Positions 39,812-49,419 of a stretch of 64,000 bases of DNA are shown piece after piece (the stretch's first letter is position 1; each line of letters starts with the position of its first letter). Both the position numbers and the translations under genes were made by a program. Under the pieces are notes generated by a model that worked only from the letters and a program-made list of their open reading frames with translations, was not told where the DNA came from and ran no database searches. Source of the stretch: Ustilago trichophora (Eukaryota; Basidiomycota; Ustilaginomycetes; Ustilaginales; Ustilaginaceae); assembly GCA_900323505.1 (NCBI GenBank), contig OOIN01000006.1:186001-250000 (forward strand), written 5' to 3'.

Positions 39812-41124
39812 GATGATCAATGATACTTGGTTTGGGTCGATGGGTGATGTGTGGTCGTGAAGTATTGGTTTGGGGAGGGGGGTGGAACGAGAGTTTGGCA
39901 GGAAGCTGTGATCTTTGGTCCCTATATATGTCTTCTCAGCTTGGAAGGTGGTACGTGCCAAGAGGGATGGCAACCGGCAATGCAACTCTGTGTCTCCATA
40001 GTTGGAATAGCCCCGCGCGGGAGCTGAGTTGAATGCTCAACCTTTCTCACGAGGGCCACATCAATGCTGCACAGTATCGCTCTTTTCTTTTCTTCCCTTT
40101 CGCACTCGTCACCAGCAGCCTCCACCGCCAGGTTCGCCAGAACCGCTCACCGTGCCGAACCAAGGCAAAATAGCAACCCTTTCGGCGAACAAGCCCGGTT
40201 ATGGCTCGTGCCTCGTGTCGCACAAGGATCTCACGTCCCCCTTTGTGCGTGTGGAGGTGGAGCTACCAAAAAGGCAAAAACAAAAAGCAGTTCCGGCGGA
40301 ACACTTGCGTGTGTCTTTGCGCGTCAAAAATGTGATCTTGTGAGGAGGACTGGATTGAAAGTTTGACTTGTGCTTCAAAAGCTGAGATGATGGTGGAGGA
40401 GTGGATAGCGACGGCGCTACTCGAAAAGGTGGATCCGCGGACTTGATGAATGAGAACGGTGGTGCGAATGAGAATGGGGGTGAAAGAATGAGACGAGACG
40501 AGGTGGCGTCAAAAGGCTAATCATGTTTATCCCGCACAATGTCGCTGCGAGCCAAGCCCTTGATGTGCGCATCCTACACCACGAAAAAGTCCGAGATTCG
40601 CTCGATGTACTCGCACTGACTGTGCCTGAGGCGCATAACGCCGACCCGAAACAGAACTGAGACGCTGGTCAACCGCAGCAAGAACCGCAAGACCGTTAGT
40701 CCACACACAAGCGTAGAGGTCCAGAGGAGCGTGAACAACCCACGTTACCAGCCGTTTCTGGGCGATAGCAACTGAGTATGCGTGAGAACCTCGTACTACA
40801 GTAGAAGGCGATGATGTTGATCCTGCACATCTTGCAACCTAACCTTTTTCGAACCAAGAGGCGGCTGCTTGGACCACAACACACCGCGCATCGTTCAGAA
40901 TGTACAGAGGATTTAGACGTTTGTAAAGTAAGGCGACGCCGCGATCAACCTTCACTTTCCATGTCACGCCAACAGGGTGCTAAACCGACAGATCCAACCA
41001 GCTCAAGTCCGTCGCAAAGTCGGCCTTCTCTCGCTCACCACTGCACAGAGTTACAAGCATGTAATTATAGTATTAAAAGAGCGACGAAACAGTATGTATG
41101 CTGCTGGGTAGAAGGCAAAACTGT
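39812..41124. other. Spacer between AKR and SCP2 genes
   Basis: This 1.3 kb stretch holds the AKR promoter on its left and the 3' flank of the SCP2-domain gene on its right. No coding frame with a domain, no tRNA-like sequence and no long repeat is seen. Confidence 0.5.
39922..39930 (-). promoter_or_regulatory. TATA box of the AKR gene
   Basis: Minus-strand CATATATAG lies about 110 bases before the ATG at 39811. Confidence 0.55.
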
Positions 41125-42189
41125 TTAGAGCTTGGCCTTCTGGGCCTTGAGGACACCGTCGAGCTTGGTGGCGAGCATGATGTTGCCCTTGACCTTGAGC
41201 TTGCCCGACATGAAGGCCTTCTGGCCGTTGACCTTGCCGTCGGCAAGGTCGATGAAGGTGTCGTCAGAGAGGTTGATGGTGACATCGGCCTTGCCCTTGG
41301 CCTTGCCCTCGTAAGCCTCGGCGTTCTGTGCGGCGGTGAAAAGGGGTTGAGAGTGAGTTAAATGTCAGTAAGAAGTGCTGTGTATGGGAGGGTCAGGTGG
41401 CATCCGCTCTGGGTCATCGTCGAACAAGGCATTCCGAGGATGTGGAAATCGTAGCACTGTGCAGCTTGGAAACGGATCGTTCCGAGTCAATGGTAGTATG
41501 CGGCGTCCATCCATAGCCATGAAGGCCAGAGAGATCAGCATCGCTACCACCAGTGACTCGTCGCACCGCTTCGTTACTGCCGAGGTCCACATGCGCCTTG
41601 AGAATGCCCGTATCGCGGAAACTTCGGAGAGGTGGCCGGTTATCGGAGGGAAACGTACCTTCTTGAGGTCAATGGTCCAGACGAGCTCCTTGCCGCCAGC
41701 GTTCTTGACGTGCATCTCGAAGACACCGTTGGTCTATTGTGTTGGGAGGGTGGGAACCAAAAATAGGACGAGACACGGGGTCGCAGTGTATCAGAAGGTG
41801 TGGTGGGAGGTAGCAGGAGGAAAGCAATGGTAGATAGATTGGAAAGGAGGGAGGAATGGTCAGCAAATGGCGATTCAGGTGATGTTTGCGTTGTCGACGA
41901 TGTTGTGAATAGAGGCTGCTAGCCATCGTGGCAGTGTTGTCCGCAGCTAGCTGGGTAGGAGTAGACAGCGACTCCGGGGCCCGATGCTGTCGAGCATCAC
42001 GACTCGAGAGCAACCAGAGCTGGTGATGAATGCTCTGCATAGCTAGCAAGCAAGGCAATGGAGCACGCTGAGCTCGTCGAGAGGGGTTGAACGTACCTTC
42101 TTCTGGATGTCCTTCTTCTCCTTCTCATCCATGGTCTTGAGACCCTCGGTGATCTGCTCGAAAAGAGCCTGGGACTTGAAGTCAGACAT
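41125..42189 (-). CDS. Sterol carrier protein 2 domain protein, peroxisomal, three exons
   Basis: The exons are 42097-42189, 41659-41733 and 41125-41325. The introns are 363 and 333 bases, both starting GTACGT, and both junctions are phase 0; the protein is 122 residues. It is a stand-alone SCP2/SterolCP lipid-transfer domain: MSDFKSQALFEQITEGLKT, VFEMHVKNAGGKELVWTIDL, KADVTINLSDDTFIDLADG, QKAFMSGKLKVKGNIMLATK. It ends KAKL, a peroxisomal targeting signal type 1 (AKL). It resembles the small fungal SCP2 protein that carries fatty acyl or sterol ligands inside peroxisomes. Both introns are three to four times the length of the others in this window. Confidence 0.94.
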
Positions 42190-44008
42190 TGTGAATGTGT
42201 GTGGTGGGGTGTTTTGGTTGGTGAAGGGGAGAAAGGTTTTGGATGATAGACGTGGTGGTGAAAGAAAGTCGAATCGAAGAATGCGGGGAGGTTTATGTAG
42301 TTCTGTCAACGGCAGGATCGGCGTCGAGACTCTTTTTGTTTTTCACACCGACGCGCAGGACACAGACTTCAAGATCGCTGAGATGAAGGGGAAAAGTGCA
42401 GCCTAGAGTCCGTTGAACCGATCGAACACACTAGAGAACGGACGAGGGCTGGATGGGAAACGAATGGGCATCGCGGCGGCATGCACAGAGAGAGAGAGAG
42501 GGAGAGGGTTGCACAAGCGAACAGACGAGCGAGGAGGACAAAGCATGAACGATTCAACTCCACTCTCTTGCAGGGCAGGCAGATGTGATTTTCTCGATTT
42601 TCCAAAAGCAGCGTGAAAGAGGCGTCGCTGCATGTCTGAAATCACCGCTGCTATTTCTCTGATGCCGGTGCCCGTGTGAGTGTGTGCACTTCTCCACTCT
42701 CACCTAAAGCCGGTCCTAACTCTCCTCGAGCAATACAAATCAGCAAACACATCCAAATTCACTCCGCAATCCAGCACGGCCATACCAGATTTTCCTTTTG
42801 AAATCAAAATGCGGAGGGAACCACTTTGAAACGCCCACAACACTGTCCTGTGACGGCTTTGGTGCTCCGATCCCAGCTTCAACCTCGAAAAAATGAACGC
42901 ATCGTGCTGCGTTTCTCTTTCTTGCTCTCTTTCTGTTCGGCGCATGACTTCCAGCAGCTCGCAACGTCGCGAGGTCACACTCACACTCCCTCGTTTTGGT
43001 TTTGAGCGTGAAATGTCTGAACTGTTCGCATAACGTACCCCATGCTTCCCCAGACTCGTGGATGGCAGCGTATCGCAATGCTTGCCTAGCTAAGAGTAAA
43101 GTGTCCACCCTCTCGACGCTGACGTAGATCGTTTCCATCGACATGGCCTTCTCAGCGTCCCTTGTGCTTCTTTCTTGAGCCCGATTCAAGTTGGGTAGGC
43201 ACTCACTTTCGTATACTCAAAATAGCTCTGAGTTTGTCTGTTGTTTGGCTGTGTCTTCAGAGTAGAGCTTCGATGATCATGAGGCACCATTCTATCAGGC
43301 CAAGCTCACACAAGGTTCAAGCCAAACGGCAAAGCGAGATACTTGGCTGGCAATGGGAGCACGCTGAATGTGAAACCAGCGAGCAAAATCAAGCGAGACC
43401 CCACACTCCTTTACCGGCATTGCATTCATCTTTGCTTCCGTGGCCCGCCCAACAAAAGTCTTCTCTCTCTCTCTAGCTCTTCCCTCACCATTGCCAATTC
43501 CCTTGTCCTTCCCGTGCGAGTGTCATTTGCTGCTCTTCTTACCCATGGAGAAGCCCTTCTCCCTCTCTCTCTCTCTCTCATGTCATTCTTCTTGCTGCAC
43601 TTTGCAATTCAGGCTCATGCTTGCCTAGAGATTCGAGACCCTGCAGCAACATCCTGTAATCGTGTCTCGTGAGCAGTGTCGCATCAGCGATCTACTAGCG
43701 TGATATACCCGATCGAGCCCAGATCCTGCACCGTCACATGCTCGCATGACAGAGCCTACGTTCTAAAGAACAAAGCTGCCGATCCGTTCGTTGCAGGATG
43801 CTGGTCAATCAACATCCCTTTCTTGAGTTCTCATCCCCATCCCAGAACGCACGAGATCCAACAGCTGCGGACCGCTCTGCTGAATTTGAACGAGGAAGCG
43901 ATGATTGCAGGCGTGATAGTGTACAAAATTGACCGAGAACAAAGCGGATATCGTGTGAGAATGGAAGCAAAGTTGGAGCAAAAGCGAGAGTCACAGTGGT
44001 AGCAAATT
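42190..44008. other. 1.8 kb spacer between SCP2 and AP-1 sigma genes
   Basis: This holds the SCP2 promoter. Small GA (about 42488-42507) and CT (about 43560-43582) runs occur. Frames of up to about 149 codons exist, but no domain, signal peptide or convincing splice pattern supports any. One plus-strand frame at 43676-44002 begins with GTG and lacks an upstream ATG. Confidence 0.5.
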
Positions 44009-44704
44009 TACCCTGATCTGCTACCGATCCTTGCCAATGACTGTTTTCGCGAGGACGGGAGATGAATGAAGGATGAAAGACGAGGGATCAGCAACCAGCT
44101 CGAATCCGTCACAGACAGTGGCAGTCTCAACGAAAAGACAGTGGAATCAACTTACATCTTCAGACTGTTCCGCCTCCTCAATGGCATCGCTCTGGCTGAC
44201 GGTTCGCAGCACCGACTTTTTCGACGACTCTTGCATCTCTCCTGCAATGATCAGCTCGTCCAAGATCGCATAGGCCTTTTGAAAGTTGAAGATGAGATCC
44301 AGCTCGCATACGTTGCCGAAATATCGATCGAGTACCTCGACGTATCTATGAATAATCTCGAGCGTCACCAATTCGTTGTCTCCTTGACTGATGCCCGTCA
44401 CGAAAAAAAGCGATGCATATCTGCGGTAGACCACTTTGCTATCCTTGTACTCGAGAAAGTTGCACATTCGCGTCCGACGCGCAAGGACGAGTTGGGTTAC
44501 ATCCTTGGTGATCTTGAGCTTCGCCTTGGGCGACATGGTCGTGAACCATTTTGCGAGCCGCACTTTGCCTTGTCGGCTGATGAGGAGGATCCAGTTGATC
44601 TGTTGTTGCCGGCAGCCGACATAGTTCGATGTTAGGGTAGAGAGTTGAGCTATCTTGTACGGCTACATTCAGATCTGCGTTGGATCCAGGATACTCACCG
44701 CCAT
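44009..44704 (-). CDS. APS1: AP-1 clathrin adaptor small subunit sigma-1, three exons
   Basis: The exons are 44699-44704 (ATGGCG only), 44156-44599 and 44009-44041. The introns are 99 and 114 bases, starting GTGAGT and GTAAGT. The joined protein has 160 residues. This sigma subunit of the trans-Golgi/endosome AP-1 complex is a longin-type fold: INWILLISRQGKVRLAKWFT, VLARRTRMCNFLEYKDSKVV, YRRYASLFFVTGI, LEIIHRYVEVLDRYFGNVCE, FNFQKAYAILDELIIAGEMQ. The first coding exon holds just two codons, needed because the domain begins right after an acceptor at 44600. The last exon (SLARIGSRSG) is the least certain part. It is divergent from GUP1. Confidence 0.9.
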
Positions 44705-45090
44705 GCTTGAGACTGTCACCGGGGTATGCTTGCCAACGAGTCAAAGTTGATGATGACGAGAAGAAGGTGTTGATGTCGATGCAGCAGGTGCCAAATGTGT
44801 CCCGAGCGTCGAATTCCAGCAACCTCAAATTGCAACACTCGCACGCGTCAGGCTGACTAAGCAAAAGACCAACACCTCCTCAGAGTGTCAAAAGGGTTCG
44901 TGCGTGCAGCACGCGAGCCAACTTCGAGGTGCACACTTGGAAGGCTGTCCTTCTCTGTACTGCTTGACCCTGCCTACCTTCGCATACTATCCTCGTATCA
45001 CCTCCTCACCCTCACTCACGTGTAGGTCCACACAACCAGACGTAGACTCGCTCTACTGTGCTGAAACGCTGTCAGGGCGCGGCATTTTTA
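44705..45090. other. Divergent AP-1 sigma/GUP1 spacer
   Basis: This 386-base spacer holds both promoters. No gene is seen. Confidence 0.5.
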
Positions 45091-47061
45091 ATGCAAACGA
45101 GCACAGACCGGCAGGGTATGCTCCCAACACACTTTGCCAGCCCTGCCCTCTCCCCGCAGCATGCTGACGATATGACGGCAGCGACAAACAGCAGCACGAA
45201 TGGGCGTCAGAATGGGCACACTAGCTATCCTCCCTCTGCACCATCTGGTAGCAGTCGTGCGGTCAACACTGCACCTTCCAACCCGACTGTCAAGCGGATT
45301 TTAGGATCTCGTGGCATCGCTTCACTCACTATCGACACCGGTCCTTTGTCTGGCCAGCCCTCCGCCAAGAATGCATCCACGACCACTCCATCACCGATCG
45401 CATCGACGACAGCGAAAGTCAAGAGAGGACGATGGCACACGCTCGAGTTCAAGTTCTACTACCTCGTCTTTGCAGTCATGGTACCGTTGATGGTCTACGT
45501 ACCTGTCCGGCTCAGCACACCCTCCAACCCAAACTACTACTCCTACTCGAATCACCTCAAAGCAGGCTGGATCGCAGGCAGGCTGCGCGATGACAGCGAC
45601 TTTCAATACCGCTCCTTTCGCGACTACGTCCCCGCATTGATAGGCATCATGGGCCTCTACCTCGTTCTCTCGAAACTGTTCACCATCCTCCCTTCGTCCA
45701 CTTCGGCACGCTATACCCGCATTGACAGCACCTCTGCCCTTGCACCAAAGCAGAACAGGAGTCCCTTTCTCACCGTCTTCACCACCATCTTCATCTTCGC
45801 CCTGCACGGATTCAACTCGCTCAAGCTGCTCCTCGTTCTCTTCACCAACTACGGTCTGGCCAAAGCACTGGGTGGGATGAAGGTGGCACCGGCGATAGCA
45901 TTCGCGTTCAACATTGGGGCGCTATTTGCTGTGCATTGGAATGATGGGTTTGAGTACAGTCACATCTCTCCTGTGCTAGGCTTTTTGGAGGTTTTCAAGG
46001 GGTTGCTGCCGAGATGGCAGATCAACTTCAACATCACGATGCTTAGGCTGGTTTCGTTTGCGATGGACTACCATTGGGCAAAGCGCGAAGCCGACGCAGG
46101 TGGTCAAGCGGGGCGAGCCATGGGGGAGGTCGAACGAGAAGACCGCGAAGCAACGTATCAAGAACGTACCAGGCTCACCCAGCACTTGGAAGAGTACAGC
46201 ATCTCCAACTACCTCCTCTACGCCCTCTACCCGCCGCTCTTCATCGCTGGGCCCATCATGACTTTCAACGATTTCGCGCATCAACTTCGCCGACCCTGCC
46301 GCATCGAAACGGGCACAGTGATTCGATACGGCCTCCGCTTCATCATCTCGCTGATGACGATGGAGCTCATTCTCCACTTTATCTACGTCAACGCGATCAA
46401 AGACGCCAAAGCCTGGGTGGGAGCTACCCCACTTGAACTGTCGATGATTGGATTCTGGAACTTGATCATTGTCTGGCTGAAACTCTTGATCCCTTGGCGA
46501 TTCTTCCGCCTCTGGGCGATGGCAGACGGCGTCGAAGCGCCCGAGAACATGGTCCGATGCATGGCCAACAACTACTCGACCTTGGGATTCTGGCGCTCCT
46601 GGCATCGCTCGTACAATCTTTGGATCGTACGCTACATCTACGTCCCGCTTGGCGGATCGCGCAACCAGATCCCATCCACGCTGCTCGTGTTCACCTTTGT
46701 GGCTCTCTGGCACGATCTTAGCCTCAAATTGCTCGCCTGGGGTTGGCTGATTACGTTCTTCATCGTCCCCGAGGTGGTGGCGCGGAAGACTCTGCCGTAT
46801 AGCCAGTACGGTGATAGATGGTGGTTCCGACACGTAGCAGCAGTGGGAGGTGTTGGGAACGTATTGATGATGATGACGGGCAACTTGGTCGGGTTTGCTA
46901 TTGGGATGGATGGGATGAAGTATATGGTAGAGCAGCTATTGGGCAGTACTGAAGGGGTCAAGTTCATGCTCGGGGCTTGCGCGACGCTGTTCGTGGGAGT
47001 ACAGGTCATGTTTGAATACAGGGAGGAAGAATTGCGGCGTGGCATTGATCGCAAGTGCTAG
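45091..47061 (+). CDS. GUP1: MBOAT O-acyltransferase Gup1
   Basis: This ER multi-pass acyltransferase adds a long fatty acid to the GPI-anchor lipid in yeast. It has 656 residues from the ATG at 45091. Other in-frame starts at 45118 and 45172 would shorten only a disordered N-terminus. The conserved part begins LEFKFYYLVFAVMVPLMVYV and continues with SQYR-like FQYRSFRDYVPAL. The MBOAT core includes LYPPLFIAGPIMTFNDF, FWRSWHRSYNLWIVRYIYVP with the conserved His, and FVALWHDLSLKLLAW with the catalytic-type His at about 541. A four-codon upstream frame (ATG at 45161) ends with a TGA overlapping the ATG at 45172. Confidence 0.95.
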   Translation: MQTSTDRQGMLPTHFASPALSPQHADDMTAATNSSTNGRQNGHTSYPPSAPSGSSRAVNTAPSNPTVKRILGSRGIASLTIDTGPLSGQPSAKNASTTTPSPIASTTAKVKRGRWHTLEFKFYYLVFAVMVPLMVYVPVRLSTPSNPNYYSYSNHLKAGWIAGRLRDDSDFQYRSFRDYVPALIGIMGLYLVLSKLFTILPSSTSARYTRIDSTSALAPKQNRSPFLTVFTTIFIFALHGFNSLKLLLVLFTNYGLAKALGGMKVAPAIAFAFNIGALFAVHWNDGFEYSHISPVLGFLEVFKGLLPRWQINFNITMLRLVSFAMDYHWAKREADAGGQAGRAMGEVEREDREATYQERTRLTQHLEEYSISNYLLYALYPPLFIAGPIMTFNDFAHQLRRPCRIETGTVIRYGLRFIISLMTMELILHFIYVNAIKDAKAWVGATPLELSMIGFWNLIIVWLKLLIPWRFFRLWAMADGVEAPENMVRCMANNYSTLGFWRSWHRSYNLWIVRYIYVPLGGSRNQIPSTLLVFTFVALWHDLSLKLLAWGWLITFFIVPEVVARKTLPYSQYGDRWWFRHVAAVGGVGNVLMMMTGNLVGFAIGMDGMKYMVEQLLGSTEGVKFMLGACATLFVGVQVMFEYREEELRRGIDRKC

Positions 47062-48096
47062 CCTTCACATACGCACAAGATGTTTTTTGTTGCAAAGATT
47101 AGAAACTCATGCTGTGACAACGAGTGTAGTTTTCGATTTGTGATGAAGCCGATCTGACACATAGAGGGCAACCAACGCAACTATCTCGCAAGATGTAGCA
47201 TCGGTTCTGGGCAGTTGCAGTAGCATCAAACAAAACATGCTTCAGCCCCGACTAGAAATGCGTGCCAACTCCGCACTCTTTTTACTCTGTTACGAGAGGG
47301 GATGTGTGAATGAGTGCGGGGAGACTTTTGTTTTCTTTTATTTTTTATTCTTTTCAAAAAAAGCAAAGAGAGATGTCGACGCTAGATTGCATATCCCGTT
47401 GAATCTGTGATTGGAAAATGCCCCGCATGTGTACTGTACACTGCTCGAATGCGTGAAGGAGCAAAATGCAAGCGCTCTGCCGATCCTTGAATTTCTCTCC
47501 TCGCACGCAAAGCATTTTTGTCCACTCAACCACATAGATATTGGTCCACATCTTTCGCAAAGATTGTCGAAATCGTTGAAGCTCATCGCTACATATCATG
47601 AGCGGGGTAGAGAGGGGTGCTACTGACCGCCTGAGCGATGCTGGAAGGCAGATTGTAGTGATATGGGAAACAAGAGTGTGTAAAACTTAGCTTCGGCAGT
47701 TGAAAATATCGTCTTGACCTCGGCTACGAGGGTCTGTGTTCCTGCCCTGAACTCTTTGGTTTCCCCATCCGTTACTTGGCTCTCGTCAGTGAAGCTGTGA
47801 AGGTAGAAGGAGGACAAGGGAGGAGGAGGAAAAGGAGCCGCCTGTGCTTGGATCCCATGCAAACGTTTGTATGTGTGGTCCTGAGCGTATCTGTTCCATC
47901 TGCCCTTTCTGCTCGCCATCCGTTGCGACTTTCTCTCATCACCATCCCTCAATCGCTCCTCTCCAACTGACTCCAGCTGAGGCATCCTACGTTCTTTTCA
48001 GCACGCACGACTTGGTACCATCCAACACCAGTCACCGGGTCATCATCCACTCCATCCACCACCGCCTTAGCTCAGATTTGAGCCTCACCGTCCACC
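47062..48096. other. Spacer upstream of the second four-TM gene
   Basis: This 1.0 kb stretch holds the 3' flank of GUP1 and the promoter of the next plus-strand gene. An A/T-rich patch lies at about 47330-47365. The frames on both strands lack recognisable features. Confidence 0.5.
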
Positions 48097-48939
48097 ATGG
48101 CGCCTCCGCACTCGCGCCCACCTTTTGCACCTCAACTCCTCGAGATCCCGCTCCAACTCGCCATCGTCGCATTCTCCGTAACCCTACTCGGCCTCACCGC
48201 ATGGGACTATTCACGATGGCAGATTCTCCGCGAGAAATCCCGCATCAACGGTCTCATCGAGATCCAAGATAACGGCATGTTGAACGTCGTTCTCGCCGGT
48301 ATGATCATCTCTGCCATCGGTTTCGCCTTTGGAAACTTGGCCGCCTTTTTGGCCTGTGCACAGTTCCCAAAGCGTCGCGGTGAGAGGACTGGAAAGGGCA
48401 CCTACGGTTACATTCTCGTGGGTCTGGTCGAACTGATCCTCAGCGGTGCTTACTTGGGTATCGCTGCAGCTATCACGGCTTTCAGCGTGCAAAAGTATCC
48501 CACTTTTTCTCGTGGCCCCAACTATCAGGAACCCTTCACAAACGGTCAGAAAACTTTCCTCCGCGCCATCTACGAGATGTTCAAAAACGGCCAGAATGGT
48601 GACCCCCCAACATCCACAACCCAGTCTCTAGGTGCTCTGGGCCCTTGGGCAAACATCAACACCATCGAACAGGCAAATGCTTTCCTGGCTTCCAACAGAT
48701 ATCTCAACTACAAACACTACAGAGTCACCACCGCCATCGCCTGGATCACCTTGGCAACAACCTTCTTCGTCATGGCCGTCCACTTTGCACTGCCCCTCGT
48801 CCTCAAAGCTCTCGGCATGACGAGGCCTCCCAAGGGCCAAGAACCTGCAAGAGCCAGCTCGAGAGCTCCCCTCGGCTACGGAGACAAGAGAAACCGCGCT
48901 GCTGGCTACCGCAAGGAGGAGGAGTACGGCGAATACTAA
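48097..48939 (+). CDS. Four-TM membrane protein of unknown function
   Basis: The product is 280 residues without introns. Four hydrophobic segments lie at about 17-36, 61-87 (NVVLAGMIISAIGFAFGNLA), 103-130 (YILVGLVELILSGAYLGIAA) and 210-237 (AWITLATTFFVMAVHFALPL). A roughly 80-residue soluble loop lies between the third and fourth, and a basic-then-acidic tail ends KEEEYGEY. The layout is MARVEL-like, but no family motif is certain. The start context is strong (CCACCATGGC). It converges on the 817-residue gene. Confidence 0.82.
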   Translation: MAPPHSRPPFAPQLLEIPLQLAIVAFSVTLLGLTAWDYSRWQILREKSRINGLIEIQDNGMLNVVLAGMIISAIGFAFGNLAAFLACAQFPKRRGERTGKGTYGYILVGLVELILSGAYLGIAAAITAFSVQKYPTFSRGPNYQEPFTNGQKTFLRAIYEMFKNGQNGDPPTSTTQSLGALGPWANINTIEQANAFLASNRYLNYKHYRVTTAIAWITLATTFFVMAVHFALPLVLKALGMTRPPKGQEPARASSRAPLGYGDKRNRAAGYRKEEEYGEY

Positions 48940-49419
48940 AACGCCATCCTTACTCTTATCGTCAATGAGGCGGCGTCGGCGCCTCGATGGGATACAGTCT
49001 GACTTTCTCACGGCCCCACCTCCTCCACGAATTCCATCGCGCCCCCATCCATGCTCTCTTTGACATCACACTCTTTTATACTAGTATCTGACGATACATC
49101 ATCTTTATCCTCCCACCTTTCCACCCTTTTGTGCCGTGTTGTTGCTCCCCTTCTCGACTTTTAGCATCATCTGTACCCTTAACTCTCGTATTCCCCCCAC
49201 TTTCTTTTACTTTTCAATTTGTTTAATGGTATCCTGGTCAACGTGATTGACGCTTCCAATGCATCTGCGGTGAGAGTATGACAAGTTGCTGTCATCCATA
49301 CGCTTTGATATTGGCGAGTCTGCCACATTCTCATATCAAGATCAGATGCAAGCTGAGAATTGGTCGCGATTGCAGGAAGAGGGTATCTATGTGAATGCAG
49401 TGTGAGGGGAAAGCCGAAT
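48940..49419. other. Convergent 3' spacer
   Basis: This is the 3' flank of two converging genes, pyrimidine-rich on the plus strand near 49020-49210. No gene is seen. Confidence 0.5.

Noticed and set aside
43676..44002. 108-codon plus-strand frame upstream of AP-1 sigma
   Set aside because: It begins with GTG, has no in-frame ATG at its start, and overlaps no conserved feature.
45976..46833. 285-codon frame antisense to GUP1
   Set aside because: It is a mirror of conserved MBOAT sequence.
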